Assembly: GCA_009746045.1 (NCBI GenBank)
Contig: RPFO01000406.1
Location: forward strand, 2,158,287 to 2,222,286
Direction of reading: 5' to 3'
From: Mesostigma viride
Taxonomy: Eukaryota; Streptophyta; Mesostigmatophyceae; Mesostigmatales; Mesostigmataceae
Length of the DNA: 64,000 nt
The notes under the pieces are model-generated. The model was not told where the DNA came from and did not search any database. It saw only the letters and a list, made by a program, of their open reading frames with translations. This document shows, piece after piece, positions 1-9,457 of the stretch (position 1 is the stretch's first letter; each line of letters opens with the position of its first letter). The position numbers and the translations under genes were made by a program.

Positions 1-111
1 CCTGGCTCAACCAGCCATGTCTCTTTTGTACCCCTAATCAACTTAAAAACAATAACAATAATGTTGGGGGTGCAGACCTGCATTAAGAAATAAATAATAA
101 AACAATACTGG
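1..111 (+). mobile_element. Cop1: 3' end of the internal region of a copia element, cut by the window edge
   Basis: No gene is visible. The stretch ends in an A-rich tract (about 81-107) followed by CTGG and then the start of an LTR at 112. In Cop2 and Cop4 the same place reads purine tract, TTGG, AGTTA, so this is read as the polypurine-tract end of a fourth copia element. The rest lies left of the window. Confidence 0.55.
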
Positions 112-584
112 AGTTAGTCTCCATGCTTTGCTGTAGACTAAGTCTCAAAGGCATTGTGAATACAACGTATGAATAAGCCTTGTAAACCCACGTTGGTATG
201 TGAATATAAATACCACGTGGGCTATGCAGATAGGGATGCTAGTCGAGTCGCATACGTTTCCCTAGATAGGTACTTTGGGTACTGAGGTACGTGACAGATG
301 TCAGTACCCAGTATACGTAGTGTCCTGTCATTGGACGGTACTAGAGTATCCTAGATAGGGACCGTACTGCAGCGTGCATTGATTTGTGATCGCACGATGC
401 AGTGACTAGGCAGCTACCTGTCATCGTGCGGCCTCGGGCCAACGGTCTGCACCCAACGGTCACTGGCGGCGCAGCCGGTGAGAGGAACGTTGATAAAGGG
501 TAAACCTATTTTCTAATGAACCAAGCAATTCATTGCTCCAAGCCTTCAGTGTTCTCAAGCAATATATCCCACCGCATTCTAACT
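112..584 (+). repeat. Cop1 3' LTR (473 bp) with AGTTAG...TAACT ends
   Basis: It starts AGTTAGTCTCC and ends ATTCTAACT, matching the unusual LTR ends of Cop2 (AGTTAA...TTAACT) and Cop3 (AGTTAT...ATAACT). Near the 3' end, CAAGCCTTCAGTGTT resembles CAAGCCTCAAGTGTT in the Cop2 LTR. After 584 the sequence becomes homologous to the Gyp2 leader (CCTCATGGTCG), which marks an insertion into Gyp1. TCTAC (585-589) is the expected right TSD; its partner is outside the window. Confidence 0.6.
205..212 (+). promoter_or_regulatory. TATA box in the Cop1 LTR
   Basis: TATAAATA lies about 95 bp into the LTR, a place where LTR promoters are expected. It is followed by CCACGTGG, a palindromic E-box-like site. 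No start site can be seen from sequence alone. Confidence 0.35.
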
Positions 585-737
585 TCTACCCCTCATGGTC
601 GCCCTCCTGTAGAAGCTCTAGATTTTGCTACCCCTCCTTCGTCTCCCCCTAAGAGGGCTGCATCCTCATCTAGCTTAGATACTCCTCTCACCTTGGAATT
701 CGGTTCCCTATCCATTACTGTTGTTAAAAAGGACTGA
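585..737 (+). pseudogene. Leader ORF of Gyp1, N-terminal half removed by the Cop1 insertion
   Basis: The last ~47 residues (from HGRPPVEAL to ITVVKKD and the stop) match the C-terminal half of the 130-codon leader ORF of Gyp2 at 28002-28394. The reading frame continues upstream into the Cop1 LTR, which is not its own sequence. Function unknown. Conservation of both frame and stop between two copies suggests it is translated in intact elements. Confidence 0.5.
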
Positions 738-861
738 TTTAAATTGTTCCTTTCTTTTAAGCCAGTAAAATCTTTTCCTTTTCTTTCCTTGCCTTATATT
801 AGGCCTTGTCCTTTATCCTTGTTGCTTTCAGTTAGATTTTTGATCATTTACTTAAACAAAA

Positions 862-2622
862 ATGGATCCAATGGGTGGTAACCTGTCGCCTATACCTACC
901 AATACTCCTACTATGATGAATAATAATAATAATAATAATAACAACCATAACAACAATCGGGGTAACCGACGGGACTCACTTGAAACGGTACACCATCTCA
1001 CTCCTCAAGGTAATCTTCGTGCCTCACCTCCTTCTCCGCTTGCTGATGGTCGCCGTCGTCCCTCACTTACCCCTCCTACCTATGAACAACGTCAACGTAT
1101 GCAAGTTAGATTTAGTGATGACCCTTCCCTTACCCTGAACCAGGCCCCTGCCCCTCCTGCAACCTTGGCTCAACCCTCCAGCAGGTCCTCACTAACTAAC
1201 AATGTTTTTAGGCCTCCCTCCCACCCTGTTCCTTCCATGCCTGCTCTTAACACGGGTCGTGCCTCTGCCCCTGTCGGTCCTTCTGGGCGCCCTAGTGCAG
1301 TTCCCTTTTACCCACCTGCTTCCTGGTCCTACCCTGAGACGGCCTATGAGGCAGCCCAGGTCCCTACCCGTGTGGCTGATTTAGAAGTTAATAGTGATTT
1401 CAGCACCATGCCCTTAGATGACAGAAATTATGATCATTTTGCCTATTCCTCTCTTCGTGAGCAATATACTGTCCCCTTCTCTTATGGGCACCAGCCTGAA
1501 ACGGTGGCCCCGTCTAGACCCCTACCCAAGACTTTTCCTCTTCCTTCCTTCTATCCCGCTTATGTAGCAGTGGAAGCTAGTGGCCCTATGGGAAAAACTG
1601 ACTCTTCTAATCCCCCTAAGCCCCCTGCTCTTCCCCTCTTTGCTAACCTTCCCAAGCTGGATGTCAAGTCTACCCCTCAACAGTTTTTCACCTTTATTAT
1701 GTTGCTTACACAGAACACGGAGTCGTGGCAGAATCATAATAGATGGCGTCTTTCTGATGCTGTATTAGTTCCTCACTATCTCACAACCTGTATTACTCCT
1801 GAGCTTGCTAACCTCATTCAGTGTGAGTCTTTGGCCTCTCATGCCTACCCTAACTCTGTAGCAGAATTGTTTAAGCGTTTAGAGAACCATTTAGTCCCTC
1901 CTGATTCAGATTGGCAGGATAGATTAGCCTTTGGTACCTTGCAGCAGGGTACCAAATCATTTAAGGAGTATATGAAAGAGTTTGATGCTCAGATGGTACG
2001 AATTAGGGATTTGTCGGGTGCAGAAGTACGTGCTCGCTTCCTCCAAGGCCTCAGTAGACCCTTATTACGTGAAGTCAAGCGCCAGTTCTCTGCCTACCGT
2101 TTTACTGATCTGCCCCTCAAGCATGTGCGCCAGCATCTCTTGCGTGTAGCAGATTTCTTCACCACCCCTTCTCTTCCTACCCGTTCCCGTATTAATAATA
2201 TTATCCTTACCCCTGAGGAGGAGAACTCCTATGTAGAAGAATTAGATATCTGTGTTACTGACCTTTCAGCCCTTGATGTCTCTCATATCACATGCTATCA
2301 TTGTAAGGAAGTAGGTCATCTTAAACGTGAGTGCCCCAAGTTCCTTTCGGGTGCTCCCCCTCATCCCGACGCTCGCCCTCCTCGTACCCCTCAGCGTGCT
2401 CCTATTCGTCCTACTTCAGGACGCATCCCTTCAGCTACCCCTAGTAGGCTGAATGCTGTGCAGACAGGATCCCCAGGGTTCCCCTATGATAATCAGGCTC
2501 CCGCACCCTCTTCGCTCCCTCGTGACCCTCCAGCAGTGGCTTTTTCGCCAGGGTCTTCTTCGGGGTTAGTTCCTATGGATTTGGGGGGGAGGGGGAACAG
2601 TAGGCCTGTCAGCCGGGGGTAA
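862..2622 (+). CDS. gag: Gyp1 gag: capsid/nucleocapsid polyprotein
   Basis: The 586-codon ORF begins at an ATG (AAAATGGAT). The N-terminal 240 residues are low complexity and rich in Asn, Pro and Ser, including an Asn run at about residues 20-33. A Retrotrans_gag-like capsid follows at about residues 255-440 (motifs LPLFANLPKLD, FKEYMKEFDAQ, RFLQGL). A CCHC zinc knuckle (CYHCKEVGHLKREC) lies at about residues 476-490, in keeping with RNA binding. Compared with Gyp2 this copy has 7 rather than 8 G in the run at 2583-2589. That changes the last residues and moves the downstream pol from the -1 to the +1 frame. Confidence 0.9.
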   Translation: MDPMGGNLSPIPTNTPTMMNNNNNNNNNHNNNRGNRRDSLETVHHLTPQGNLRASPPSPLADGRRRPSLTPPTYEQRQRMQVRFSDDPSLTLNQAPAPPATLAQPSSRSSLTNNVFRPPSHPVPSMPALNTGRASAPVGPSGRPSAVPFYPPASWSYPETAYEAAQVPTRVADLEVNSDFSTMPLDDRNYDHFAYSSLREQYTVPFSYGHQPETVAPSRPLPKTFPLPSFYPAYVAVEASGPMGKTDSSNPPKPPALPLFANLPKLDVKSTPQQFFTFIMLLTQNTESWQNHNRWRLSDAVLVPHYLTTCITPELANLIQCESLASHAYPNSVAELFKRLENHLVPPDSDWQDRLAFGTLQQGTKSFKEYMKEFDAQMVRIRDLSGAEVRARFLQGLSRPLLREVKRQFSAYRFTDLPLKHVRQHLLRVADFFTTPSLPTRSRINNIILTPEEENSYVEELDICVTDLSALDVSHITCYHCKEVGHLKRECPKFLSGAPPHPDARPPRTPQRAPIRPTSGRIPSATPSRLNAVQTGSPGFPYDNQAPAPSSLPRDPPAVAFSPGSSSGLVPMDLGGRGNSRPVSRG

Positions 2623-2716
2623 CCTGGACAGGTCCTTAGATAGTACCCCAGATAAAAATTTTTGCCTGCCTGTTTTTATAACCTCTGTAGGAGCTGAATC
2701 TTCCCTACCACTACGT

Positions 2717-4669
2717 GTGCGTCCTCTTATGTTCTTGAATGGTGGTTTAACCGTCCCTCACACTGTTGTAGACCCCTTCTTGCATGCTGATGAACTCCTG
2801 AATGTCTCTGTGTTGGTAGATAGCGGTGCGGCTAGCTCCTTTGTGAGCGAGGCCCTAGTTAGACGTTTAGGACTAGTCCCTACCCCTCACACCAAACCCG
2901 TTACTGTTCATTATGCTGATGGTCGCACCAGTCATTCCCCGGGTACGGTGTCCCTTCCCATGGTTATACAAGGACGTACTGTCAACCTGACGGCCACTAT
3001 AGGCCCTATCACTACCGCTGATGTATTACTAGGATTAGATTGGCACCAGGATAATAAGATTACTATTAATTATGATACCATGGTCATTTGGTTTCCAGAT
3101 AGCTCTTACTGGGTACCTGAACGTCATTATAGATTGGAAAACTTATCCTTGGTAGATATTACTCCTCCTACACCTGTTGATCCTCCTGTAAGACCTATGC
3201 CTGAAGTATTAATGTCAAATGACGAATTACGTTCTGAATTAAAGCAAAATGGATACCTATTATGTATGTTCCTTCAGTTAGAAGTACAAGAGATACCTAT
3301 CACTAATAATAGTGTGGATATAGATGTAAATACAGTGGATACAATAGGAGTAGGATTTACTGAAAATGAAATAGTAAGATACATGGCTGTGATAGATTCC
3401 TCAAAAGTATTTGAAGAAAAGACTCCTTCTTATCCTCCTCCTCGTTCTGTTTTACACCGTGTAGTTATCAAGGACGGTGCAGTTCCTACGCACTCTCCGA
3501 TGTATAGAATGGGCCCTACCGAGTTAAAGGAACTAAAACAGATTTTAGTGTCATTATTAGAAGCAGGATTGATAGAGCCTAGTAACTCCCCCTACTCAGC
3601 TGGTGTCCTGTTAGTTCCTAAGCCAAATGGCAAGTTTCGCCTAGTTACTGATTATAGGAAGTTGAATGATATTACTGTGAAATCTAAATACCCTCTACCT
3701 CGTATTGATGATATATTTAATAAGGTTAAAGGTTCCACTTGTTTCACAGTACTGGATTGTGCGGATGGTTTTTGGCAGTTGCGGATAGCTCCTGAGGATT
3801 GCCATAAAACCGCCTTTGCTACCCCTTTTGGTCATTACCAGTTTAGAGTAGCGGCTATGGGACTCTGTAACTCGCCTGCCTCTTTTCAAATGTTAATGAA
3901 TGAAGTGCTTAGACCTGTTATGGGAAATTCTCATCTTCCTCAGGTGTCCTCTGATCTAAAAGATCCTTCCTTCTCCTCTGTTTCTTTATCTGAGCATGAC
4001 CGTTCTTGTGCTCAAGCTTACTTAGATGATATTCTCATTTACTCTCCTGATTTTGAAACGCACCTACGTGATTTAAAGAAAGTATTAGAAATAATGGCTG
4101 AAAATTCTTTGTGGGCGCGCCGTGCTAAAGTTCGTTCGGGTAGGAGTGTCCCATTTTTAGGGCACGTTCTTTCAGATGCCGGGGTCGCTACCGACCCGGA
4201 TAAAACTAAGTCAATTCAGGAATGGCCTACTCCTACCGACGTTAAAGGTGTACGTAGTTTCCTAGGAATTGCTTCTTACTATAGGCGTTTTATCCCGCGT
4301 TTCGCAACTATAGCAGCCCCTATCAATCATTTATTAAAGAAGGATATCCCCTTTGTTTGGAGTAGTGAGTGTCAGTCTGCTTTTCAGTGCCTAAAATCCC
4401 TACTCCTTTCCCCTCCTGTACTCATCCTACCGGATACTACTAAACCCTTTGTTGTGGCTACAGATGCTAGTAAAGTAGCTATAGGTGGTGTCCTTCTCCA
4501 GGATCAGGGTCAGGGCTTACAGCCAATTGAGTATATCTCTAGGACAATGCTCCCTGCGGAGCGTAACTATCCCGTCCACCAGCAGGAACTCTTAGCTGTG
4601 GTGTATTGTTGCCACGCGTGGCAGCACTTCCTTAAGGGGAGGTGGCACCCCAAAAACCTTAAAATTTGA
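2717..4669 (+). CDS. pol: Gyp1 pol, 5' part: protease, reverse transcriptase and start of RNase H
   Basis: The frame is open from at least 2612, overlapping the gag stop, so pol is probably made by frameshifting. Retropepsin: VDSGAAS at about residues 34-40 of this ORF and VLLGLDW near 104-110. RT: LVTDYRKLND, QLRIAPEDCHKTAF, then the catalytic YLDDIL near residue 435. About 28 residues are inserted between the FQMLMN helix and YLDD, where most Ty3/gypsy RTs have only a few. RNase H starts at ATDASK near residue 581. At the TTAA at 4632-4635 TTAA-1 interrupts it; the residues after that belong to the insertion. Pol resumes at 7275. Confidence 0.9.
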   Translation: MRPLMFLNGGLTVPHTVVDPFLHADELLNVSVLVDSGAASSFVSEALVRRLGLVPTPHTKPVTVHYADGRTSHSPGTVSLPMVIQGRTVNLTATIGPITTADVLLGLDWHQDNKITINYDTMVIWFPDSSYWVPERHYRLENLSLVDITPPTPVDPPVRPMPEVLMSNDELRSELKQNGYLLCMFLQLEVQEIPITNNSVDIDVNTVDTIGVGFTENEIVRYMAVIDSSKVFEEKTPSYPPPRSVLHRVVIKDGAVPTHSPMYRMGPTELKELKQILVSLLEAGLIEPSNSPYSAGVLLVPKPNGKFRLVTDYRKLNDITVKSKYPLPRIDDIFNKVKGSTCFTVLDCADGFWQLRIAPEDCHKTAFATPFGHYQFRVAAMGLCNSPASFQMLMNEVLRPVMGNSHLPQVSSDLKDPSFSSVSLSEHDRSCAQAYLDDILIYSPDFETHLRDLKKVLEIMAENSLWARRAKVRSGRSVPFLGHVLSDAGVATDPDKTKSIQEWPTPTDVKGVRSFLGIASYYRRFIPRFATIAAPINHLLKKDIPFVWSSECQSAFQCLKSLLLSPPVLILPDTTKPFVVATDASKVAIGGVLLQDQGQGLQPIEYISRTMLPAERNYPVHQQELLAVVYCCHAWQHFLKGRWHPKNLKI

Positions 4670-5082
4670 CATATGCTAATATCACTTGAAATTCATTTGC
4701 ACAATGCTGAATTATGATTGGGGGCACTAAATAACATCTCTAGTGAGTTGTCCATGCACTTGTTGGGGGTACTACCCCCATATATACGCCAATAATGCGC
4801 TATAAATAGCAAAAGACGCTAATTAGGGCTGGGTATGCCCCAGCCAATGCACTTATTTGTTGGCTACCAAAAATCAAGGTCATATAGTTCCCTGAGTTTG
4901 TAGCTTGCTGAGCTATTTACATCATGGAAATGGCAAAACCTTGAACAGTTATTAATTTTCCCGCAAAACAGGTCATTTTTTACCGGACATTGAGAATAAA
5001 CACATCATAAACACTTCCGATAAGGCCACAAAATCAACAAAAATTCCGGCTAACAGGGGGACAGCAGTGTTCCAAGTCCCGG

Positions 5083-5464
5083 GTCATTCCGACAAGTCTA
5101 GCTCAAGTTATTGCGTCAGACGTGTTTTCAGAAAAATGCCCGCTAAAACAGAAAATGTCACTATATCAGCCCTTGTAAGCATCCTGCACAAGGCAGGCAG
5201 GGCAAAACCAATCCCCCTTGGGCTCCTTAGTCAACGGGGGGTCAGCGCAGCACCCATGCAGTCCTCCCTTGCACCCGGATGTGCTGCACAGCAGGAAAGG
5301 GACACCGTCAATTTCATCCGGGGACGCACATGCAAGGCAAGGAATATCATCAACATCATTCTCATCATCACTGCTACCTTCCCCATCGCCCCCCTGCCCC
5401 TCCCTTTGCATCACGTCGTGACAGCCACCCTTAAAACTGGTCATTCCGACAAGTCTAGCTCAAG
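5083..5464 (+). repeat. Direct repeat pair framing the PHD-like fragment
   Basis: A 26-bp direct repeat beginning GTCATTCCGACAAGTC and ending CTCAAGT occurs at about 5083-5108 and 5440-5465. The segment between the copies holds the PHD-finger ORF on the minus strand. It could be a deletion footprint or a tandemly used binding site. CATTCCGACAAGT also occurs in both Cop2 LTRs (about 12081 and 19413), possibly by chance. Confidence 0.5.
5166..5444 (-). pseudogene. PHD-finger fragment, probable relic of the TTAA-1 transposase tail
   Basis: The 92-codon ORF reads as a C4HC3 PHD finger: CLAC, then LLC and SGC, LHGC, and WFCPAC, preceded by an acidic stretch (SSDDENDVDD). PiggyBac transposases end in a Cys-rich RING/PHD-like domain, so inside a TTAA-flanked element this may be what is left of that domain. 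No DDE catalytic part is present. An unrelated captured PHD domain is the alternative. Confidence 0.45.
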
Positions 5465-7278
5465 TAATAAGGTTATGCGTGCTAAAACCTGAACATAAGC
5501 TTAAGGGGGTTTTTCTTTGTATATGGCCACTTAGGCATGCTGTTTTCCATCCAAAAAGCCAGAAAGCATGCCCCACTCAATCACAAAACATAAGCAAACG
5601 GCTAGGCACCACATCTGCCCTCACCTGCCCTCGGCATGGCCAACCTTGCCAGCGCAAGCATAGCAACACGATCGCTAGGCATACATGCCAAGAGAGCATA
5701 CACTATACTCTACCCAAGGTTACCTTGTAAACTTCATGCCAAGAACTCAGCAAATCTATGATCAACAGCACATATAGTTAACTCTAGCACACTGATGACG
5801 ACACATGCTCAAGGTTGGGGGTCACTGTGGCACGCACTGATGGGTTTCCTAGACGACCACTCACCACCTGACAAGGCGCTAAGGACCACTCAGAAAGCAA
5901 GTAAACAAAATCACACTTTTCATTCCATCCAACATGCATCAAATCCATGCTGAATATGTTATGAAGTACAAAGGGGTGGCCACGCACCTCATACTCCTTC
6001 ACCGTCCCTCGAGCATGGCCAGACTTATAAGTACGTGAATAGCAATAATGATGATGGCACTAACATGCATTACCAGCATTTTCTATGTTTCTCCCAGGTT
6101 AGAATGTAAGGGTTATGCCAACCAAGCTTACCAACACAGCAACAACTCCTTAACTGCCCTACCCGACATGGGCAACAAACTGGAACTATGGAGGGCAAGG
6201 AACCAAGGAGATCATGGCATACAAAGCTTGCATGCAGTCAACCATGTCAACCATGGTTAGCTCAGCACATTGCTGTCTTGTCACATCATCATAACAAGGA
6301 AAGCTCAAAAAACCAATGATGGCAGCTATCTACATGCAGTCACACAAACGCAATATCTCCAACATGGTCGTCGATAAAAAAACTTCCTTCCCTACACGAT
6401 CAAATGCAAAGAAACCAGTGGCGGCCGTTCAGCTTCTGACCGCTGTGATGCCGCTGCGAGGAAAGGGTTCGTCACTATCACACAACAAGAAGCGTCCATA
6501 CGCACAACATCCTTGCCAGAACACGTGCTATGAAATCCCTTACGCCTTCCCTAGGATCTATCGGCTGAGACTGAAGCGGATTTGATCAAGACATCAACGA
6601 AAACAAGCTAAAGCTGCCAGGTATTCGTCAACACGACGGCGAGCAACGGAGAGTTAACTGGCGGAAACTGACCAAAACGAACGCAAAAAACTTCGAACGA
6701 TGAGCTCTTCGAAGAAAGAACTGATAGTAGATAACAGTCGCCACAAATCTATACCTTGCCCTCGTAGATCCCTCGCCCAGGCGCGCAACAACGGCCGTTC
6801 TTCCATGGAAGGTTCCGACGTGCACTGCGCAGGCCTGAAGAATTACTTACCGAGAATGGCCGAAAATGTAGCAAAAAGCACCAGTTCGGTTTGGAAGTCA
6901 ATGCTACCGATATTAATGCATCCTTCACGATCAAAAAGACCCCCAAAACTGAGAATTTACTGCCGCTATCACGAATTCTATTTTATTCCGCGCGACCAAA
7001 AAATGCAGTTTACCCCCCATGCCGATGGCAGTAAAAGAAAGCAGCGATATTGTAAACCAGCTACTTGCCGCCACAACCCAACATCATTAAATCATCGTAT
7101 TCAACATTCGAGCAATTTTTTGGCATTTCTCTAGCCCTACATTGCTAGTTTCGCCTAAACGCAGTCGCCATGGCCACTTCCGCAAGTGGTGCGCGCACGG
7201 AGCACCCACTTTTCACGGTACGGCCGGTACCGCGAATTTTTTCGCGCGGAAAATATTCGGCGCGCCACGTCCCCTTAA

Positions 7279-7741
7279 AGGTGCTCAATTTGATGTCTGC
7301 CTGAATGAACCCTGTGAGCTAGATCCTTATAGGTTAGTTATCCAAACGGATCATCGTCCCCTTACCCATCTTCTCTCCCAACCCAACCTTACCCCTCGGC
7401 AAGCGCGCTGGATGGAATTTTTAGCACAGTTTTCCCCTTTTAAACTTCAGTATGTCAAGGGTGTAGATAACATAGTACCAGATGCACTCCCTCGTCGTGC
7501 AGACTATTCCTTCTTCGAGGACCTTGATGTTCTCAATACTACTCTAGTTCCTACTACTATGGGTGTAACCCCTTATGGTGAACTACCTGATGATGATTCC
7601 TATGCCTACCTCTTTCATACAGCTGTTCGCATGCCTGATCTCCTTTCTCACGTAGGACTCTCTCTCCCGTGTGAGGCCCTTCCTGTGGCCTCGGTGGGGG
7701 GGAGGGGAAAAATAAAATTTCTATACCGCTTAGCCATATAA
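7279..7741 (+). CDS. pol: Gyp1 pol, middle part: rest of RNase H
   Basis: It continues the RNase H cut by TTAA-1: QTDHRPLTHLL, TPRQARWMEFLAQF and the closing VKGVDNIVPDALPRR, the standard Ty3/gypsy RNase H end with its last catalytic Asp. The frame ends at 7741, soon after a run of 7 G at 7696-7702. In the -1 frame from that run the sequence stays open into the integrase ORF at 7807. The stop is therefore best read as a one-base indel in a homopolymer. Confidence 0.85.
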
Positions 7742-7806
7742 CGACTAGGCCAGGAAAGTCTTATGAAAACGTAGTCCCCCTAGGACCTCCCCTTCTCTTC
7801 GGCAAG

Positions 7807-9381
7807 GTGGTAGGAGATCTCTTTAAACCTGTTCTGGATACTTCTGTAGCGATGCCTACCTCTGATCTTGAACGCCTTATTAGTAGATTTACGGCCACTG
7901 AGCCGGAAGCATTAGCTGCCATTGCTGCACATCCCCAACAATTAGGCAAGCACCCTTGTAAATTTGTAGGTGGGTTTTTATATGTGCAGATAGCAGATTC
8001 TCCCCCTCAATGGCGCCTGTATGTCCCTCCTATCTGTCGCTCCTCCTTGCTCTTTGAGTTGCATGACTTAGCTGCTCACCAGGGTGGTAAACGGGTACGG
8101 GACCTAGTAGCCCGCTCTTATTACTGGCCTTCCCTTTATAAGGATGTGGATGAGTATGTTAGAACTTGTCAATCTTGCCAGGAAATGAAACCCAATAATG
8201 TAGGACAGATAGCAGAACCTAGGACCTTGCCTGACCCTATCATGCCTTGGGATTCTATCATGATGGATTTTGTAGGACCTTTTAGAAAGAATGATAGGGG
8301 CAATGCCCAAATCCTTGTGTTCATAGATCGTTTTACTCGTATGTGCCATCTTGTGCCGTGTCCTTTAGAACTCACCGCACGTGATTGCGCACGCCTATAC
8401 CTCAATAATGTATATAGATATCATGGATTGAGTAGGCAGTTTATTAGTGATAAGGATAAGTTATTTACCTCAGATTTTTGGCAGCAGTTTTTCGCTGCCA
8501 TCGGTACCAAGGTTACCTACGGTACTGCCTACCACTCCTCCTCCTCTCATTTAGTAGAGCGTCTTAATAGAGTAGTAGAAGAAGCGCTTAGGCACTATGT
8601 TAATGGCTCGGGTAGTGATTGGGAGGATTATTTATGTTTGGTAGAGTTCTCCCTCAACAATTGTCCCCAAGCTGCGCATGGATATACGCCCTTCTTCTTA
8701 GACACTGGGAGACAGCCCCTTACCCCTACTACCTCTCTCTTAGCTAGTCCTCTACGGGACAAGGATGATGTGTCCCGAGATACTGTAGAAGGTGTACAGT
8801 CCTTACTAGATAGAATGAAAACTGCTCATGACCACGCGATCTCAGGGTATCAAAAAGCTCAGGCTAAGTACCTTGCTAGGTTGCGTGCCTCCTTAGATAG
8901 ACGAGCACCTGAGATAGAAGTAGGAGATCTAGTATTAGTAGAAGGCCCCCGTGTTGGCCGTTTTGCTCATAAGTTTGAAGCAGAACTGAAGGTCAAACTT
9001 AGGCCTGCCTTCTTAGGACCCTTCCATGTGTTGTCTAGGGTAGGAAATTTCTTGTATAAAGTCGATATCCCTACCTCTTGGCAAACGCATTCAAACACCT
9101 TCCATAGGAGCCAGCTTAAACTGTACCACCCTAGTACGTTCGCTGGCAGGGAGTTAGCGCCTGCCCCTTTAGAGCATAATCCTGACACTGGGGAAGTAGA
9201 AGACGAAGTAGAAAGCATCGTGGCCCATCGAGATATCAAAAAGGGCCGCGGTACCCAGCGTCAGTATAAAGTGAAGTGGATGTATGCTCGTAGTGAAGTA
9301 GATAAGGTTTGGTATACGGAGAGTGAGCTAGATGGGTGTAGTCGCCTGCTGCAGGAATATAAAACCCTGTACAAGCTCTAG
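7807..9381 (+). CDS. pol: Gyp1 pol, 3' part: integrase with C-terminal chromodomain
   Basis: HHCC zinc-binding domain (HDLAAHQGGKRV then CQSCQEM). The DDE core has Asp in MMDFVGPF, Asp in FISDKDKLF and Glu in SHLVERLNRVVEE. The C-terminal ~60 residues form a chromodomain: VESIVAHRD, QYKVKWMY, VWYTESELDG, LLQEYKTLY. That identifies the element as a chromovirus-type Ty3/gypsy, whose chromodomain is thought to steer integration to marked chromatin. The frame is open upstream to the G run at 7696-7702, so the listed start is only the first in-frame start codon. Confidence 0.9.
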   Translation: MVGDLFKPVLDTSVAMPTSDLERLISRFTATEPEALAAIAAHPQQLGKHPCKFVGGFLYVQIADSPPQWRLYVPPICRSSLLFELHDLAAHQGGKRVRDLVARSYYWPSLYKDVDEYVRTCQSCQEMKPNNVGQIAEPRTLPDPIMPWDSIMMDFVGPFRKNDRGNAQILVFIDRFTRMCHLVPCPLELTARDCARLYLNNVYRYHGLSRQFISDKDKLFTSDFWQQFFAAIGTKVTYGTAYHSSSSHLVERLNRVVEEALRHYVNGSGSDWEDYLCLVEFSLNNCPQAAHGYTPFFLDTGRQPLTPTTSLLASPLRDKDDVSRDTVEGVQSLLDRMKTAHDHAISGYQKAQAKYLARLRASLDRRAPEIEVGDLVLVEGPRVGRFAHKFEAELKVKLRPAFLGPFHVLSRVGNFLYKVDIPTSWQTHSNTFHRSQLKLYHPSTFAGRELAPAPLEHNPDTGEVEDEVESIVAHRDIKKGRGTQRQYKVKWMYARSEVDKVWYTESELDGCSRLLQEYKTLYKL

Positions 9382-9457
9382 TCGTAGGCCTTCTCCTCTC
9401 TTATGTTATGTCTGCTGTCGACGGGTGGTTGGTTGTCCCCTCCCCTCCGCAGCCGTC

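Larger units (their letters stand above)
4636..7274. mobile_element. TTAA-1: piggyBac-like non-autonomous DNA element (2.64 kb)
   Basis: It is flanked by TTAA at 4632-4635 and 7275-7278. The imperfect TIRs begin GGGGAGGTGGCACCCC on the left and GGGGACGTGGCGCGCC on the right (reverse complement). Removing the element plus one TTAA restores the Gyp1 RNase H frame exactly (HFLKG then AQFD). TTAA duplication with exact frame restoration is the piggyBac signature. The right end resembles the left end of TTAA-2 (shared AAAAAATTCGCG and GGCCATGGCGAC), so the two are related. There is no full transposase, only a PHD-like fragment. Confidence 0.8.

Noticed and set aside
1..584. 5' LTR of Gyp1
   Set aside because: No similarity to the Gyp1 3' LTR. 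The ends and neighbouring sequence match the copia AGTTA...TAACT pattern, so it was assigned to Cop1.
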